Of a stretch of 64,000 nucleotides of DNA, positions 34,820 through 46,236 are shown in pieces. The stretch spans positions 1,014,501-1,078,500 of the forward strand of contig CP126191.1 in the NCBI GenBank assembly GCA_030272155.1. Reading direction: 5' to 3'. The stretch is from Tetradesmus obliquus. Lineage: Eukaryota; Chlorophyta; Chlorophyceae; Sphaeropleales; Scenedesmaceae. Position numbers and translations under genes: made by a program. Every line of letters starts with the position of its first letter. Within the stretch, counting starts at the first letter, position 1. A model generated the notes under the pieces. That model was not told the DNA's origin and ran no database searches. It saw only the letters and a program-made list of their open reading frames with translations.

Positions 34820-36404
34820 CAAGCTGAGTGCCCACCAGCAATGGCCGCACACCATGCTGCGTGTACTGAGGTGCTTGCCAACTGCGCATCCTGATCCAGC
34901 AGCCACAACAGTGCTGCCATTGCTGCTGGCGCTTCTGCTGATGGTAGTAGCCACTGGGGCATGACTGCAAGGCCTGCTGCACTGTCGTTGCTGTGCTTGA
35001 GCAGCCGGGCTGCTTGCACTCATGCTGGTGCCACACCAGCAGCAGCTGCTGCTGCTGCAGTTGGTGCGCAGCTGTCGGCAGCACATCACACCTGCACAGC
35101 AGACAGATGGAAATGTGTCAGACAGAGCATATGGAGCTGAGGGCCATGTGGAGTATGCCAATCTGCACCACATAGGGCAGATGCCCTGCCTGCCAGCAAC
35201 TATACTGTGATGGACATACAGCAACACTGCACAGCCTGCAGTGAAGCGCTGCAGTGATGACAAATATGCCAGAGGTGTGGGACTCGGCGCCTGCATGGGG
35301 TTTACTGCAGGCCCGAGACTAGGGTTCTGGGAGGCCCCTTACCACAAAACCCTAGGCCTCCCAAAACCCCCACCCCTGGCTGTGTCCCCTGAGCAGCAGC
35401 ATGCGATCTGCGGTGCGCGCCAGCAGCTGTGGGGTGCCTGCGCCTGGGCTTCTGCTGCTGCTGCTGTGAGTGCGTGAATCACACTGAGGTGATATGCAGA
35501 TGATAGCTGGTTGCTCAGGTGTCTGTCCCCCCAAGGGCCACCACCATGGATCACTCTGAGGCCAGTTTGAGAGAGGCATGCAATTGCCGCACGATGCTGC
35601 TATGCTGGCGCACACATGCCATGGCATTGTGCATCATGCGTCTGCTGGACAGCTGGACCGGCCACAGGGAGCCTGTTACAGCCGCCCTGGATGCAGCCCA
35701 ACTGCAGCACATGGGTGCTTGCAGGACAAGTGCCTAGTGCTGCAGCGCAGCAGGGGCTACTGCTCAGGGTGTGATGTGTGGTGCCTGAGTCCCTGTCCAC
35801 CGCCAGCTGCGTGACCGCAAGCTGTTGGTGAGCCCATGGCCAAGGGGCAGCACTTAGGGAGGCACCACGTATGCAGTATGTGCTGTGCTGGTGGCCAACA
35901 CTGCCTGAGGGCTAAGGCACAGGCAGCAGCTAGGTGTGTTGATCGGAAAAGTGGCTTCTGCTGGGCGTAGCTCACCGTGTTTGCAGCGCAGTAGCTTTGA
36001 TGACGATTCTGGTCCCTTGAGGTTACAGTTGCTGCTTGTGTGATTGGACGAAATGTCTTGGAGAGCGATGCACCACGCCGCAGCTGTTCCTGTGCTGAGT
36101 GACGGAGGCACCCGTTGGTTGTCGGTCTGACTTCGGAATTAAAACATAATGTCAACATCAAACCAGGCACTTCACAGCCAAATAGGCTGTGTGGGGGGTC
36201 GAAACAAGGAAGTTAGGCAGGCTTGGGGTTTGCGGTTGGCGACATGACACAGGCCAGCCGTGCCATGTTGCCGTGTCGCCAAAAAAAGGACTCAAGGTTC
36301 TTACTCAGACTTAGCTTGGTTGGACTGCTAGCCCTGCACTCTTTGGTACAGACCTGACCAAACTGCACAGCAAGCTGCTGTGAAGTACAATCAACCAACC
36401 AGAC
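34820..36404. other. Spacer before ALG14
   Basis: No protein homology was recognised in either orientation. The stretch contains one clear inverted repeat (35322-35369) and otherwise scattered CAG motifs. Confidence 0.4.
35322..35369. repeat. Imperfect inverted repeat
   Basis: Arms 35322-35336 and 35355-35369 are 15 bp each with one mismatch, around an 18-bp loop (GGGTTCTGGGAGGCC against GGCCTCCCAAAACCC). Confidence 0.8.
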
Positions 36405-38095
36405 ATGCTGCTCCAGGTTGCAGCACTGCTGCTGCTGCAGATAGTATGCTTAGCACTCCGATTACTATATATCACCGTTAAACCACGGCCACTGCGACCA
36501 GCAGGGCCTGTGAAGACCATGATAGTGCTGGGCTCTGGTGCGTAGCGACACAGGCGATCAGGCCCCTGCAGCCGCAACACAGGCCCCTGCAGTTTGCTGC
36601 TCAAGAAAACAAACTTAAATCATCACGTCTCACCGCAGGTGGTCACACTGCCGAGATGCTGATGCTTGTGGAGGGCCTGGACAAGGATTTCTACTCTCCC
36701 AGAGTGTATGTAGCAGCAGAGACAGACAAGATGAGTGCCAAGAGGGCCCTCAGCAGGGAACAGACGTGGGCTGGTAGCCAGGTGAGGAACAGGAGCAGCT
36801 CTGCACAGATTCAAGTGGCTCTGGACACTGATCAGCTTACTAAGGGCTCTGGAGACTGGGCTTGCTGCAGTACAAGTTCAATCATTGTTCTCACGTCACC
36901 ACAGCGAGGCTGCTGTGATGCTGCGGTCAACAAGTGCAAGGTACATCGACATATATGGCGTATGCTGCTACTGTAACTGGTGTTTGGTACCCTGGCGTAT
37001 GGATGTTGAGGGCAAGCATAGCCCATGCACACACCCCTGTCCCAGCCTTGATTATGTTGCCTTTCCTGGCTGCATTTGTCCTGCTCAGCACTGAGCAGGG
37101 TGCCACTGCTGCTGCTGCTGCTGCTTGCTATGCCTGGCAACTACTCTTGCAGGACACTCCAGCAGACGTGTCAGTTGAGGTCATCCCACGCAGCAGGGAG
37201 GTGGGCCAGTCATACATCACCTCAGTGTTCACCACCCTCTACTCGCTGCTGTTTGCAGCGGGCATGGTGCTGCGGCACAGGCCACAGCTGGTGAGCACTC
37301 TGCTGCCAAGCAGCTACAGTCCGTATGATTGAACTTCTGCAGCTGATGCTTGAGATGACAGACTGAGATAAGCCACATTGACAGCTGGCAAGCTTATCTG
37401 CAGCCAGTGCAGTGGCGGACTGCAGTTGCTGCACCGTGCTGTCGCTTCTTCAGCAGGCAAGCGGTGCGGTTGGCAGCAGTGGATGCTTCTGACGCACATG
37501 CGGCGGTCAAACAGCTGACACTTTCGTGTGCTGCATCTGCCAATTGAATGTAAAGCTTTGAAAGTGGCTGACGTGCCTCCGCTGTTGCAATGACGTTTGC
37601 TGCAGGTGCTGGTGAACGGACCAGGGACTTGCATACCAGTTTGCGCCATGGCGTTTGTCAACAGGTGTGTGCTCAGGATGCAAGCAGCAGGGCCCGGGAT
37701 TACCTGAGCTGCCTTGAGGAGGGTCAGCTAGCTCGTGAAGTGTATTCACAATTTATAATGTATGGGAACGTGTTGTTCCTGACAGTCAGTAATTGCAGCA
37801 AGGTTTCCTGGTTTACCAGCTGTGTGCTGTAGCACTGCAATCTTGTTTCAAAATGATGTGGCATTCTTACACCTCGCTGTACTGAAGGCGGTCCCATCTT
37901 GACTTGTTTTCCTGCAGGTTGCTACTGCTGTCCGACTGCCGCATCCTGTACGTGGAGAGCATCGCGCGCGTGCGCAAGCTCAGCCTGTCTGGCTACATCC
38001 TGTACTACAGCAGGATGGCGGACCAGTTCTTTGTGCAGTGGCCGGAGCTGCAGGCGCGCTTCCCGCGCAGTACGTATGCGGGGCGGCTGTATTGA
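36405..38095 (+). CDS. ALG14: ALG14, UDP-GlcNAc transferase membrane subunit
   Basis: ALG14 anchors ALG13 to the cytosolic face of the ER for the second step of dolichol-linked oligosaccharide synthesis. Five exons join perfectly: 36405-36537, 36639-36781, 37153-37290, 37606-37664 and 37918-38095 (TGA), giving 216 residues, the usual family length. The N-terminus has one membrane segment (VAALLLLQIVCLALRLLYI), then the motif GSGGHTAEML across the first junction. YSPRVYVAAETDKMSA, IPRSREVGQSYITSVFTTLYS, LVNGPGTCIPVCA, ILYVESIARVRKLSLSG and the QFFVQWPEL to YAGRLY end all follow in family order. Unlike its neighbours, none of its introns contains exon-edge copies. A TGTAA signal lies at 38288. 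Confidence 0.95.
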
Positions 38096-38287
38096 GGGGC
38101 AGCAGGGGGAGGACAAACTGACAGGGTAGGGGTGTCGCAGCCGTGCAGCACAATGGCCACATTCCAGGACCAGTGGGTGAGGTCGTAGTCTGTCGCAGAC
38201 TAAATATGAGATTTGATGCCAGCAGTGACTGAGTGACCACACAACAAACAATTATTCCATCCTGCTGCGAGATGCAGAGGCTGCATG

Positions 38288-38292
38288 TGTAA
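38288..38292 (+). terminator. Candidate poly(A) signal of ALG14
   Basis: TGTAA about 190 bp after the stop. Confidence 0.4.
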
Positions 38293-38299
38293 AGGGTTG

Positions 38300-39057
38300 T
38301 GCAGTGTTCCCAGGAGGCTACATTGGTCGGTCTGTGAGTGCTCTGGATGGAGTTGCTTGTATGGCGTTGGTGTCTGTGAACTGGATGTCTCCTGTGTTGG
38401 CACAGCGTTGTGGCACTGGAGTGTGTGGGCAGTGCCTCTTTTGGAGTGTGTCGGCAACTCATGAGCTGCAGTCTTTTAAGCCCGCATTGCAAGCAAGCCC
38501 ATTGCTGTGCTACCAGCAATGCTTACGCACTACCATAAAAACCATCGACTTGTTTGCTTGGTGAAGCACGTCTGTGTCTAATTCAAAGCGAACCATGGCG
38601 AGAGGGTTTTGGGAGGGTGGGCTCCTCTCTTCCTGGTGCCAGCAGCCACCTATGCTTAGCTCAATCACAGCACCAATCGTCATGTACGTGCATGCATGGA
38701 TGCCTCGTAGCTGTCAGACCTAGCTGGAGCACCCCTGGATTTGCCGTACCCGCTGTTGTTGCATGCTTCCAGACCGTAGAGACCTCAAGCCAGGTGTAAT
38801 AGCTGGGTTTTGACAGCTAAAAGGGCTGAACTTGTCGAGGCTGTCGTTCTTCCCGCAAAGGACTTTCAGCTGGTGAGTCTGTCTAGTTCACAGGCACCCT
38901 GGTTTACATTGCAATATTGTGATCGCTGATTGGCCTAAATAAGGGCGCAGTCACTCCAAGGCCTTTGCAACGTTGCTACCGATAGACAGGTGGTACAGTC
39001 GTGCATTCGCTGCATCATCGTCCTCATTGCCTCTTTGTGAACTATTCATACTTGCAG
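38300..39057. other. Spacer between ALG14 and the 39-42 kb gene
   Basis: No gene recognised. A CTTGCAG sits immediately before the ATG at 39058 and could be the acceptor of a 5' UTR intron. Confidence 0.35.
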
Positions 39058-41288
39058 ATGGCCACGGGCAGCTCGGACTCGCCTCCTGCAGAGGCAGCAT
39101 CAGCTCAAGAGGCAGTATGCGCATCAGAAAGTGCATCGCCAAAGGCTACCAAAAGTCACTGCTCACGCTTCTCCGCGCGCGAACAGCGCGATGAGCAGCA
39201 AGGGCAGCAGACTAGCCAGCTGCGCAGGCGCCGCAGAGGCCCAGTGCATGCAGTGCGCGCTGTGGGCAGCAGGGTGCAGCACAGCATCAGCAAGCGGCAG
39301 CAGCAGCTGCAGGACCTAGAAAAGGACCTGCTGTGCCTGCGCATCTTCAATGAGGTCCTTCCACATCAGGTGGGCAAGCGCTGTGAGCAGCACAGCCTGG
39401 TGCAACCGCCTCGATCAATCGCATGACTTGACAGCACTGGGTTGATGCCTCGCTCAGCAACAGCTGCACGGTGGGAATTGCTGGTGCACAGCAACGTGTG
39501 TATGCGGTGTGACAGTACCACCCCAGCTATGAGGCTGTGGCCAGCCAAAACGCATGATGGCACCAACGAGCTGTTCTTGCATGCATATGCTTGCATGCCA
39601 GTATGTGTGCAAAGTGAGCATGTGCATGCATATCCTTGCTCCTCTGCTTGAACAGAAGTATCCTTGCAGGATGTGCCCTCCAGCTTTTTAAACCCAGAAT
39701 GGTCAGCATGCTGCTGTACTCTGCACGCCCTTTCTATTCCTGCAGCTGGTGAATGAGGTGCGGCAGCAGCTGCAGGAGGGCGCTGGTCATGCAGCAGCAG
39801 TGGAGCACGTGGCGAGGACGCGCCTGCACCACCTGGTGCGTGGCTGCTGCATGCATAACTGGAGCACGTGTTTACTGACCAGCAAGCGTGCATGCAAGTT
39901 GCAGGACAGCACATGAGCAGTTGACTTTCTTCTACCTCTAGGTAGACTGACAGCGCATCATGTGGTGGTATGTGGTGGTGATGCAGCTGATGTGGTGTAT
40001 ACCAGGCGCACTTGGACAGTCTGTTCCTAAGCTGACCAGTTGTCCGCATCTAACATCGCTCTGCTATCTGTGTCACATTGCTGCTGCTGTTCCGCAACTG
40101 CAGGCTGCTGCAGAGGTGCGCCGGCTGTTCCTGGCACTGGCAGGCGCTCTCTCCGCCTCCTGCGCTGCAGTGCACGTGGCAAAGCGCATTGTGCGTCGCG
40201 TGGCTCGGCCGCTGCGGCTGCGGCGGCCAGTCGGCCTGCTAGTCAATCCGGTGCTCATGCCTACGAGCCTGTATGGGCCGCTGCTTGGAGCATATGTCAT
40301 AACGATTGCAGCCAGGGGCGCGCTGCGGCAGATGGCGCTGGAGGTCCAGCAGGAGCAGCAGCAGCAGCTCAAGCCAGATGCTGCTTCAGGGGATGACGCG
40401 CTGATAGCAGCTGCAGCAGGGGCTGACGCAGCAGCTGGGGAACATGTTGAGGAGACTGCTGCTGGTGCTGCTGCGGATGCAGCACAGGGAGGGCCAGCTG
40501 CCAGCAGCAGTGCTACAACAGCGAGGCGCATTGCAATGTACCAGCATGCCGTGCGCAGCAGCAGCACCAGCGTAGCTGAGAGCGTGCCGCAGGCGCTGAA
40601 CAAGGTGCGGTCAGGCAAAGGCAGCGCCAGCAGCAGCAACAGCAGCAGCCCACGCGTGGCGGCACTGCCAGCTCAGCAGCAGTCCAAAGGCAAGCCATGG
40701 TGGGCAGTCTGGAAGCGCAAGCAGCAGCAGCATGAGGCAGGGCACAGCAATGGTCCTGCACCAAGCAGCAGCAGCACAACCTGTGCTTCAGCCGCACCGC
40801 AACGTAGCAGCAGCAGCACCAGCGCACAGTCAGCATCCTCAGCTGCCAAGTGCCCATCGCTGCCACCTACGCCAGGCAGGCAGGACACTGCTGCAGCGCT
40901 GGCTGCAGTAGCACTTGCAGCGGCATCTGCAGGTTCTCCAAGGTCTGTTGACAGCTGCAGCAGCAATAGCAGCAGTGCGCATCACCACAGCAGCAGTGCG
41001 TTGCCACTACCTGCTGTGGTGCTGCGCTCGTCAGTGTCACCACACCAACCGCTGCAGCAGCAGCAGCAGCAGCCAGCATATGAGCACTACGAGCTTTCTG
41101 CAGTGCCTGCCAGCACGCATGCAGATGCTAGCGGCAGCAGCAAGCCACGGCAGCAGTCTGTGCCCACCAGCAGGTTTGCAGCTGCCGCAGTTGCTCCTGC
41201 AGGCGTTGCGGTTGAGTCTGAGCAGCAGCAGACACAGGCTGAACATGACAATGATGCAGATGCAGACAATGAGCACCTGGATGCAGAT

Positions 41289-41328
<40 letters not shown>

Positions 41329-41975
41329 TGAATGTGCGCACAAGGCCATGGGCCTCCCGCCAGTCCTCTGACGGCGCTGCTGCTGCTGCTGCCAGCGGCT
41401 CAGAGTCCGAGGTTTGCAGCCCCAGCATGGCAGAGCTAGAAGGCCAGGTCAGCAAACTGCAGCGCAGGTGGAGCAGTGCAGACAATGAGGCCTTTTTGGA
41501 TGAGCTGCAGGCAGCAGCACTGCGTAAGGCACCTTTCAGGCCTCCTGTGTTCAGCCGGCTAGCTTCTGGCAAGGGCGGCTGCCGCATCACTGCGGCGGCG
41601 GCAGCGCAGACGGCTGAGGAGGCGTGCGGAGGGTGTGGCGGCGCGTGTGGAGGTGCTATGTCACCGAATGCAGCGGCGAGTGCGGCGGCAGGAGGTGCAG
41701 CAGCATTGTCGCCGCAGCGTACAGTGAGCTTGGATCTGGGAAGTGAGAGGCAGGTGATGATGCAGCTAGAGCAGCAGGGACCAGCAGCAGCAGCAGCAGC
41801 AGCGGCAGCGGCAGCGCCTGCAGCGCCTGCAGCTGGGTCGCCTGTTGATGTTGAAGTGCGCATGTTGGGCAGCAAGCAGCAGCAGCAGGTGCAGCTGCTG
41901 CAGCAGCAGCTGGTGCAGGAGCAGCAGCGCAACTACAAGAGCTTGGACTGGGGGCACCGGTTGATGACACTCTAA
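39058..41975 (+). CDS. Unrecognised Q/A/S-rich protein with coiled-coil N-terminus
   Basis: Exons 39058-39369, 39746-39835 and 40104-41975 (TAA) are each codon multiples with GTGGGC and GTGCGT donors, giving about 757 residues. The N-terminus is polar, then a basic patch (QLRRRRRGP) and a heptad-like stretch (ISKRQQQLQDLEKDLL) suggest a coiled coil. Two moderately hydrophobic segments follow near residues 140-210 (RLFLALAGALSASCAAVHV; LYGPLLGAYVITIAARGAL), possibly membrane or amphipathic helices, around the motif RPVGLLVNPVLMPTS. The rest is low complexity with Q, S and A runs and a late acidic/Q coiled-coil-like end. I recognise no family. The exon structure and long open frame make it a believable gene. 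No edge copies seen. Confidence 0.6.
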
Positions 41976-41989
41976 GCCGCACCATGTAC

Positions 41990-44383
41990 CAAAGCAGGGG
42001 CACTGCCAGAGCAGGGCTGTTGTTGACGCTGCTTTTGATGCAGGGCAAGGGGGCGTGGTGTGCACATTTTGCTGTTGCTGCTTGCTGCGCAACAGTGCTC
42101 GCGCATGCAACACAAACTGCTTTTGAAATTGCATTTTGTATCTATCGTGCTGGTCGTACGCATGTGCAGCATCACAAACACGCTCATGCAGCGAGCGCTG
42201 GGCAAGTTGAAGCGCAAAGAAAACTGTAGAAGAGGTGCACAGTACATGCGCGCGGGTCGCTGAGATTGTTCCTGGTTGCTGAAGTCTATGAGTGCCAGGT
42301 GATGAGGAGGGGGTTGCTATTTGGCCTTTCGAGAGCACCTACGCCACGAAGTTGAACACTACTGGGTGCTGGGGTTCAGATGCTGGAGGTGTTTTCGCAA
42401 GGAGCAGCTGGCGGAGTCTGGTGTCAAGTAGCAGGTGGTCCGTCAGTTGAGCTAGCTAGGATGGGTGCTGATATCTGCACCATGCATTTGCACCCTGATG
42501 GACCTCTGCTTTTACATCACACAACAGCCACGTGGCTAGCAGTGCAAGCTAGACTGGAAGGCACCCTTTCTATGAGGTGGCGGCTGGTGTATCAAGGTGT
42601 CGCGCAGTGCCTTGAGACATGGTTCGGCACTGGTTTTGGCTGATCTGACTGTGCTGATGCAGACAGGCGTGAGAAGACAACAGGACGTTGAGGGTGGTGC
42701 ATGCTGATGGTACCGTGTTGATGCAGGCTGCAATGTCCTTACAGCAATCAGCACCTATAGTACCTGTCACATGCATGTCGGGCTGGAAAGCTGCTGTGAT
42801 GGTTGATGCTGTCGCACGCAAAGTTGTTGCTGCTGTGCTGTTGGCAGACGTTGGAGAGTGTCATTCATTTGACAAACACATGCCACTCCCATGCGTCACC
42901 GTGCTGCTCTGGCTGTTTTGCTATCGTCGTATGCTGCTTTTGCGACTTGCTGCTCCTGTGCCGCCGCAGCTCCGGCTCCTGCGGCTTTTTTGACGCAGTA
43001 AACGAGAGTGCGTTGATCCGTTACTGACATGCGGCAAACAGCAAGCTGCGTCATAACGTCGCGTCAACGACCAGTGTCTGCCTGAGTGACGTTTTCCTTT
43101 TTTCTGAAGCGATGCACTGGGTTTTGATGGCTGGGCTTAACCATCAGTGTCTTTTTGAGATGACATCTGCTGTTCTTCTGTTATGATGACATGTCAGGGC
43201 GGCAACGCTGGCTGGGATTCTTGAATGCACCTGGTCAGTTTCAATTCTGGGCCTGGGCGTCAGTGTTTGCCTGGGTTGTATTGTGGCTGTGGGCAAGGGC
43301 CCGTGCGTTTTGCTACTATCATCTGTTGGAGCGACCTGTCGGCTGTCAAACTCATTGCGCCACAGCTGCGTTTCATGTGTGTAATTCAGCACCACGCACG
43401 TGCTCGCACACCTGTGTTGCGAAGCGTGCTGTGCTGTGCATGCATGCACAACAGGTGCTCGGCAGATTGGCGCTGAGTCCCTGTTTGTGTCTGCATGCCA
43501 AATGCATGATTCCAGGCTTCATGCCTGCTGGTGGATGAAGGATACACCTTGCAGCATGCAGCCTTCGTGGCTGTCGACGGTGTTTGGCATGACTGCGCGC
43601 AAAGCGTTGCTTGCCTAGTCAACTCTTGCTGCGGGAGAGGTGCGTGGTGACAAGCAGCAAGTGCTGCATTGCTACCAGCTGTGTTGCTGACATATAAAAT
43701 GCATCCGTTGCATGCAAGGAAGCTGCATGCAGCTGTTGTGCTTTGCAGGAAGGGGCTCAGTGTTGTGTGGCAGGCTTGAGCTGGCTTGGCAGAGCCCTAC
43801 ACTGCACAGCCAGTTCAGCAGCTATATGCAAGCACATAAACATCATTTACCAAGAGCATGCGTGTCCTTGCTCCTTTAGGATGTGGCACATAGCAGGTGT
43901 CTGGCCCCATCTCTCAAAAGGGCCAGTGTTGACAGTGCCTGAAGTGGTGCTCAAACGGGAACGCAGCGGGTGCGCTGTGGCGTTTTGTGGCAGGGGTTGG
44001 AAAATATTGTCCAGCGCACAACACACAACCGCTGCAGGATTGTGTCACTGCAGCGTGGTGGTTGAATTGAACGAGTGGAGGCCGCAATCGAGAGCAGCAC
44101 AGCAGTTTTGCTGCGTAAAGTGCAGCTGGTGCCGCTGTACGTCCTTAAAGTCTGCTTGGCAGTTTGTTGAGATTGCATGTCTCTTGGTGCTGATAAGCGC
44201 ACGATGCGGAAGATACAGGCTGCATTTGACTGCTTGCTCTGTATGGGAAGCCCTGCGATTGTGGTATGCTGAGGTGACCTTAGCAGTTGTGTGTTGAGCA
44301 CTGGCAGTTGATCATCATCATCATGTTACCATTTAAGCCATAGCAACGTCGCCATCGGCCCCGCGCCCCACAGGAGCGGCTGA
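41990..44383. other. Long spacer without recognised genes
   Basis: Several open frames exist (43743-44297, 184 codons, is the longest) but none shows a domain or splice-consistent homology. Codon content is unlike the neighbouring genes. Confidence 0.4.
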
Positions 44384-45202
44384 ATGAACAGGCGAAGGGG
44401 GAAGGGGAGGGAGCACTATTTCATTATCCCGCTTGCAGACATTCCTGTGATTCCAGGCAAGAACAAGGTAGTCAGCAATCAGCCGAGCAGCCAACCTGCA
44501 AACACCAGATCCACCCCAAACATCGTCATGCCTTCTAAGCAGGGCTGGTCAGCCATCCTTGCAGGCGCAGCAGCAGCAACCGGCCTTGCCAAGCTATCGC
44601 TGGATGTTCGTGTAGCGGCTGATGGCGACGGCTTATTGGGCGCACATTCTGGCAGGATTGATTACGCGTTTTGGGGTACACCTGCTGTCGAGGTTGCTGC
44701 GTGTGCGAGCCTGACTGGCCTGACACGCCTGAAGGACCTTGCCATCGACTGCAATGATATGAACGGCTACCAAGGCAAGCTGGCGCCGGGTGATGTCATC
44801 GCGCTGACAGCACTCACCAGCTTGACTCGGCTGCATGTGTGGAGCGCCGAGCATGGAGTGGGTGCAGCTGCGGCCACAGCGCTGGCTGGCGCGCTGCAGC
44901 AGCTGCAGCACCTGTGCATGTACAACTGCAAGCTGCAGCTGGACTCTGCAGAGGGCCTGGCTTGCTGTGAGGCGATTGGCCGCCTCACACAGCTGATGCA
45001 CCTGGACCTGAGCAGCAACAGGCTTACGCAGCAGGGCTCGATGCAGCTGGCAGGCTTGTCACGCCTGCAAGAGCTGAGGTCGATGGATGATGAGGTTGAT
45101 GACAGCCATGATGGTGCAGAGGAGGGTGACAATGTTGATGCAGATGATGGCGCAGGTGACGATGATGACTCCTCATCGTCTGAAGATGATGATGATTGGT
45201 AG
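44384..45202 (+). CDS. Truncated LRR protein, paralogue of the 9.5-kb pseudogene
   Basis: A single open frame of 272 residues starts at an ATG with a basic N-terminus and contains the block KQGWSAILAGAAAATGLAKL, LTGLTRLKDLAIDCND, LHVWSAEHGVG and LQHLCMYNCKLQLD, which is collinear with the last third of the frame at 9496-10116. It ends in an acidic DDDDSSSSEDDDDW tail. F-box and the first two thirds of the repeats are missing, so it is either a 5'-truncated copy or has unseen upstream exons; an in-frame CTTGCAG near 44435 could be an acceptor. Function unknown. Confidence 0.55.
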   Translation: MNRRRGKGREHYFIIPLADIPVIPGKNKVVSNQPSSQPANTRSTPNIVMPSKQGWSAILAGAAAATGLAKLSLDVRVAADGDGLLGAHSGRIDYAFWGTPAVEVAACASLTGLTRLKDLAIDCNDMNGYQGKLAPGDVIALTALTSLTRLHVWSAEHGVGAAAATALAGALQQLQHLCMYNCKLQLDSAEGLACCEAIGRLTQLMHLDLSSNRLTQQGSMQLAGLSRLQELRSMDDEVDDSHDGAEEGDNVDADDGAGDDDDSSSSEDDDDW

Positions 45203-46236
45203 CAGTTCGAACTGCTGAACACAGCTGAGGGCAGTTGGCATTCTCCATCCACAGATGAATGCTGTGCGGCCGCTGTTGATGGCATGACAAAGTGGCACAT
45301 AGACACAATCTGGACAGCAGTGCATGGGCAGCGGCAGCATCAGCACTGCTGGCAGCTCCTAGGCCAGCCTTGGCAATGTGGCGCGAGCAGCAGCAGTAGC
45401 ATTAGCACATGTGAATGCCATGCATGTGGCAGTACAACAGCACCATGCGTTGGCATGAGGGTGGTGGACAACAGCAGCATTGTGTGTCATCCTCACTACG
45501 TGTGAGTGGCAGTTATGCTGCTTATGCGAACTGCAGGGCCTCTGTTATATCTATATGATGCCCGGCAATCGATTATTTGTCTCAGCCATCAACCAGCTGT
45601 GCCAGCAGGTTAGCTGGTGCGTGCTGGCACTGCTTCAAGCAGGGCACATTCACCTCAGGTGCATTCACCTGCTGCGTCTGCTACATCAGCCTCCAGCAGA
45701 TAACACGCCGATGAAGATGCCTGTTGTGCAGCAGCTGGCTTGAAAGTCAAATTATGTTGTTGGTACGGAACTCATGCTGCACAGTAGTGCATAACAGGCG
45801 CCTGGGGCCAGGACGCTGCTACTGCACACATGGTGCTTGTGTGCTGTTAGACGTTGCTGTGCTGCTGCATCAGCACAAAATTGATATAGAACCACGAATT
45901 TCATTATTGTAATCTTCTGAGCAGGGTCTCAACCATTCTAAAGCAGTTGCTGAAGCATATGTCATGACATTTTTTGAACTAGCTGCTTGTACAACAGGTA
46001 TTGCATGTCACGTCGCACAACGGGCGAAGATATTGCGATCTCATTCAAGCTATTTCGCTGGCTACGCCGATAGCAGCTTTGAGTTTGGTTGCCAACACCA
46101 CATCAGACGCGTATCCAGCTCAACACAAGGCCTCACTACAGAAACTATCCTTGATAGTTGCTTCGGTTGATTTCGTTACTCAAAGCAGGGCCCTGCGTGA
46201 ACCGGCAGGCCAGTCACCAGCGACAGGAGGAGTAGT
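45203..46236. other. Spacer before the borealin-like gene
   Basis: No coding signal recognised; presumed 3' UTR of the LRR fragment and promoter of the following gene. Confidence 0.4.

Noticed and set aside
43743..44297. 184-codon open frame in the 42-44 kb spacer
   Set aside because: No recognisable domain, high Cys/Trp content typical of non-coding frames here, and no supporting exon structure.
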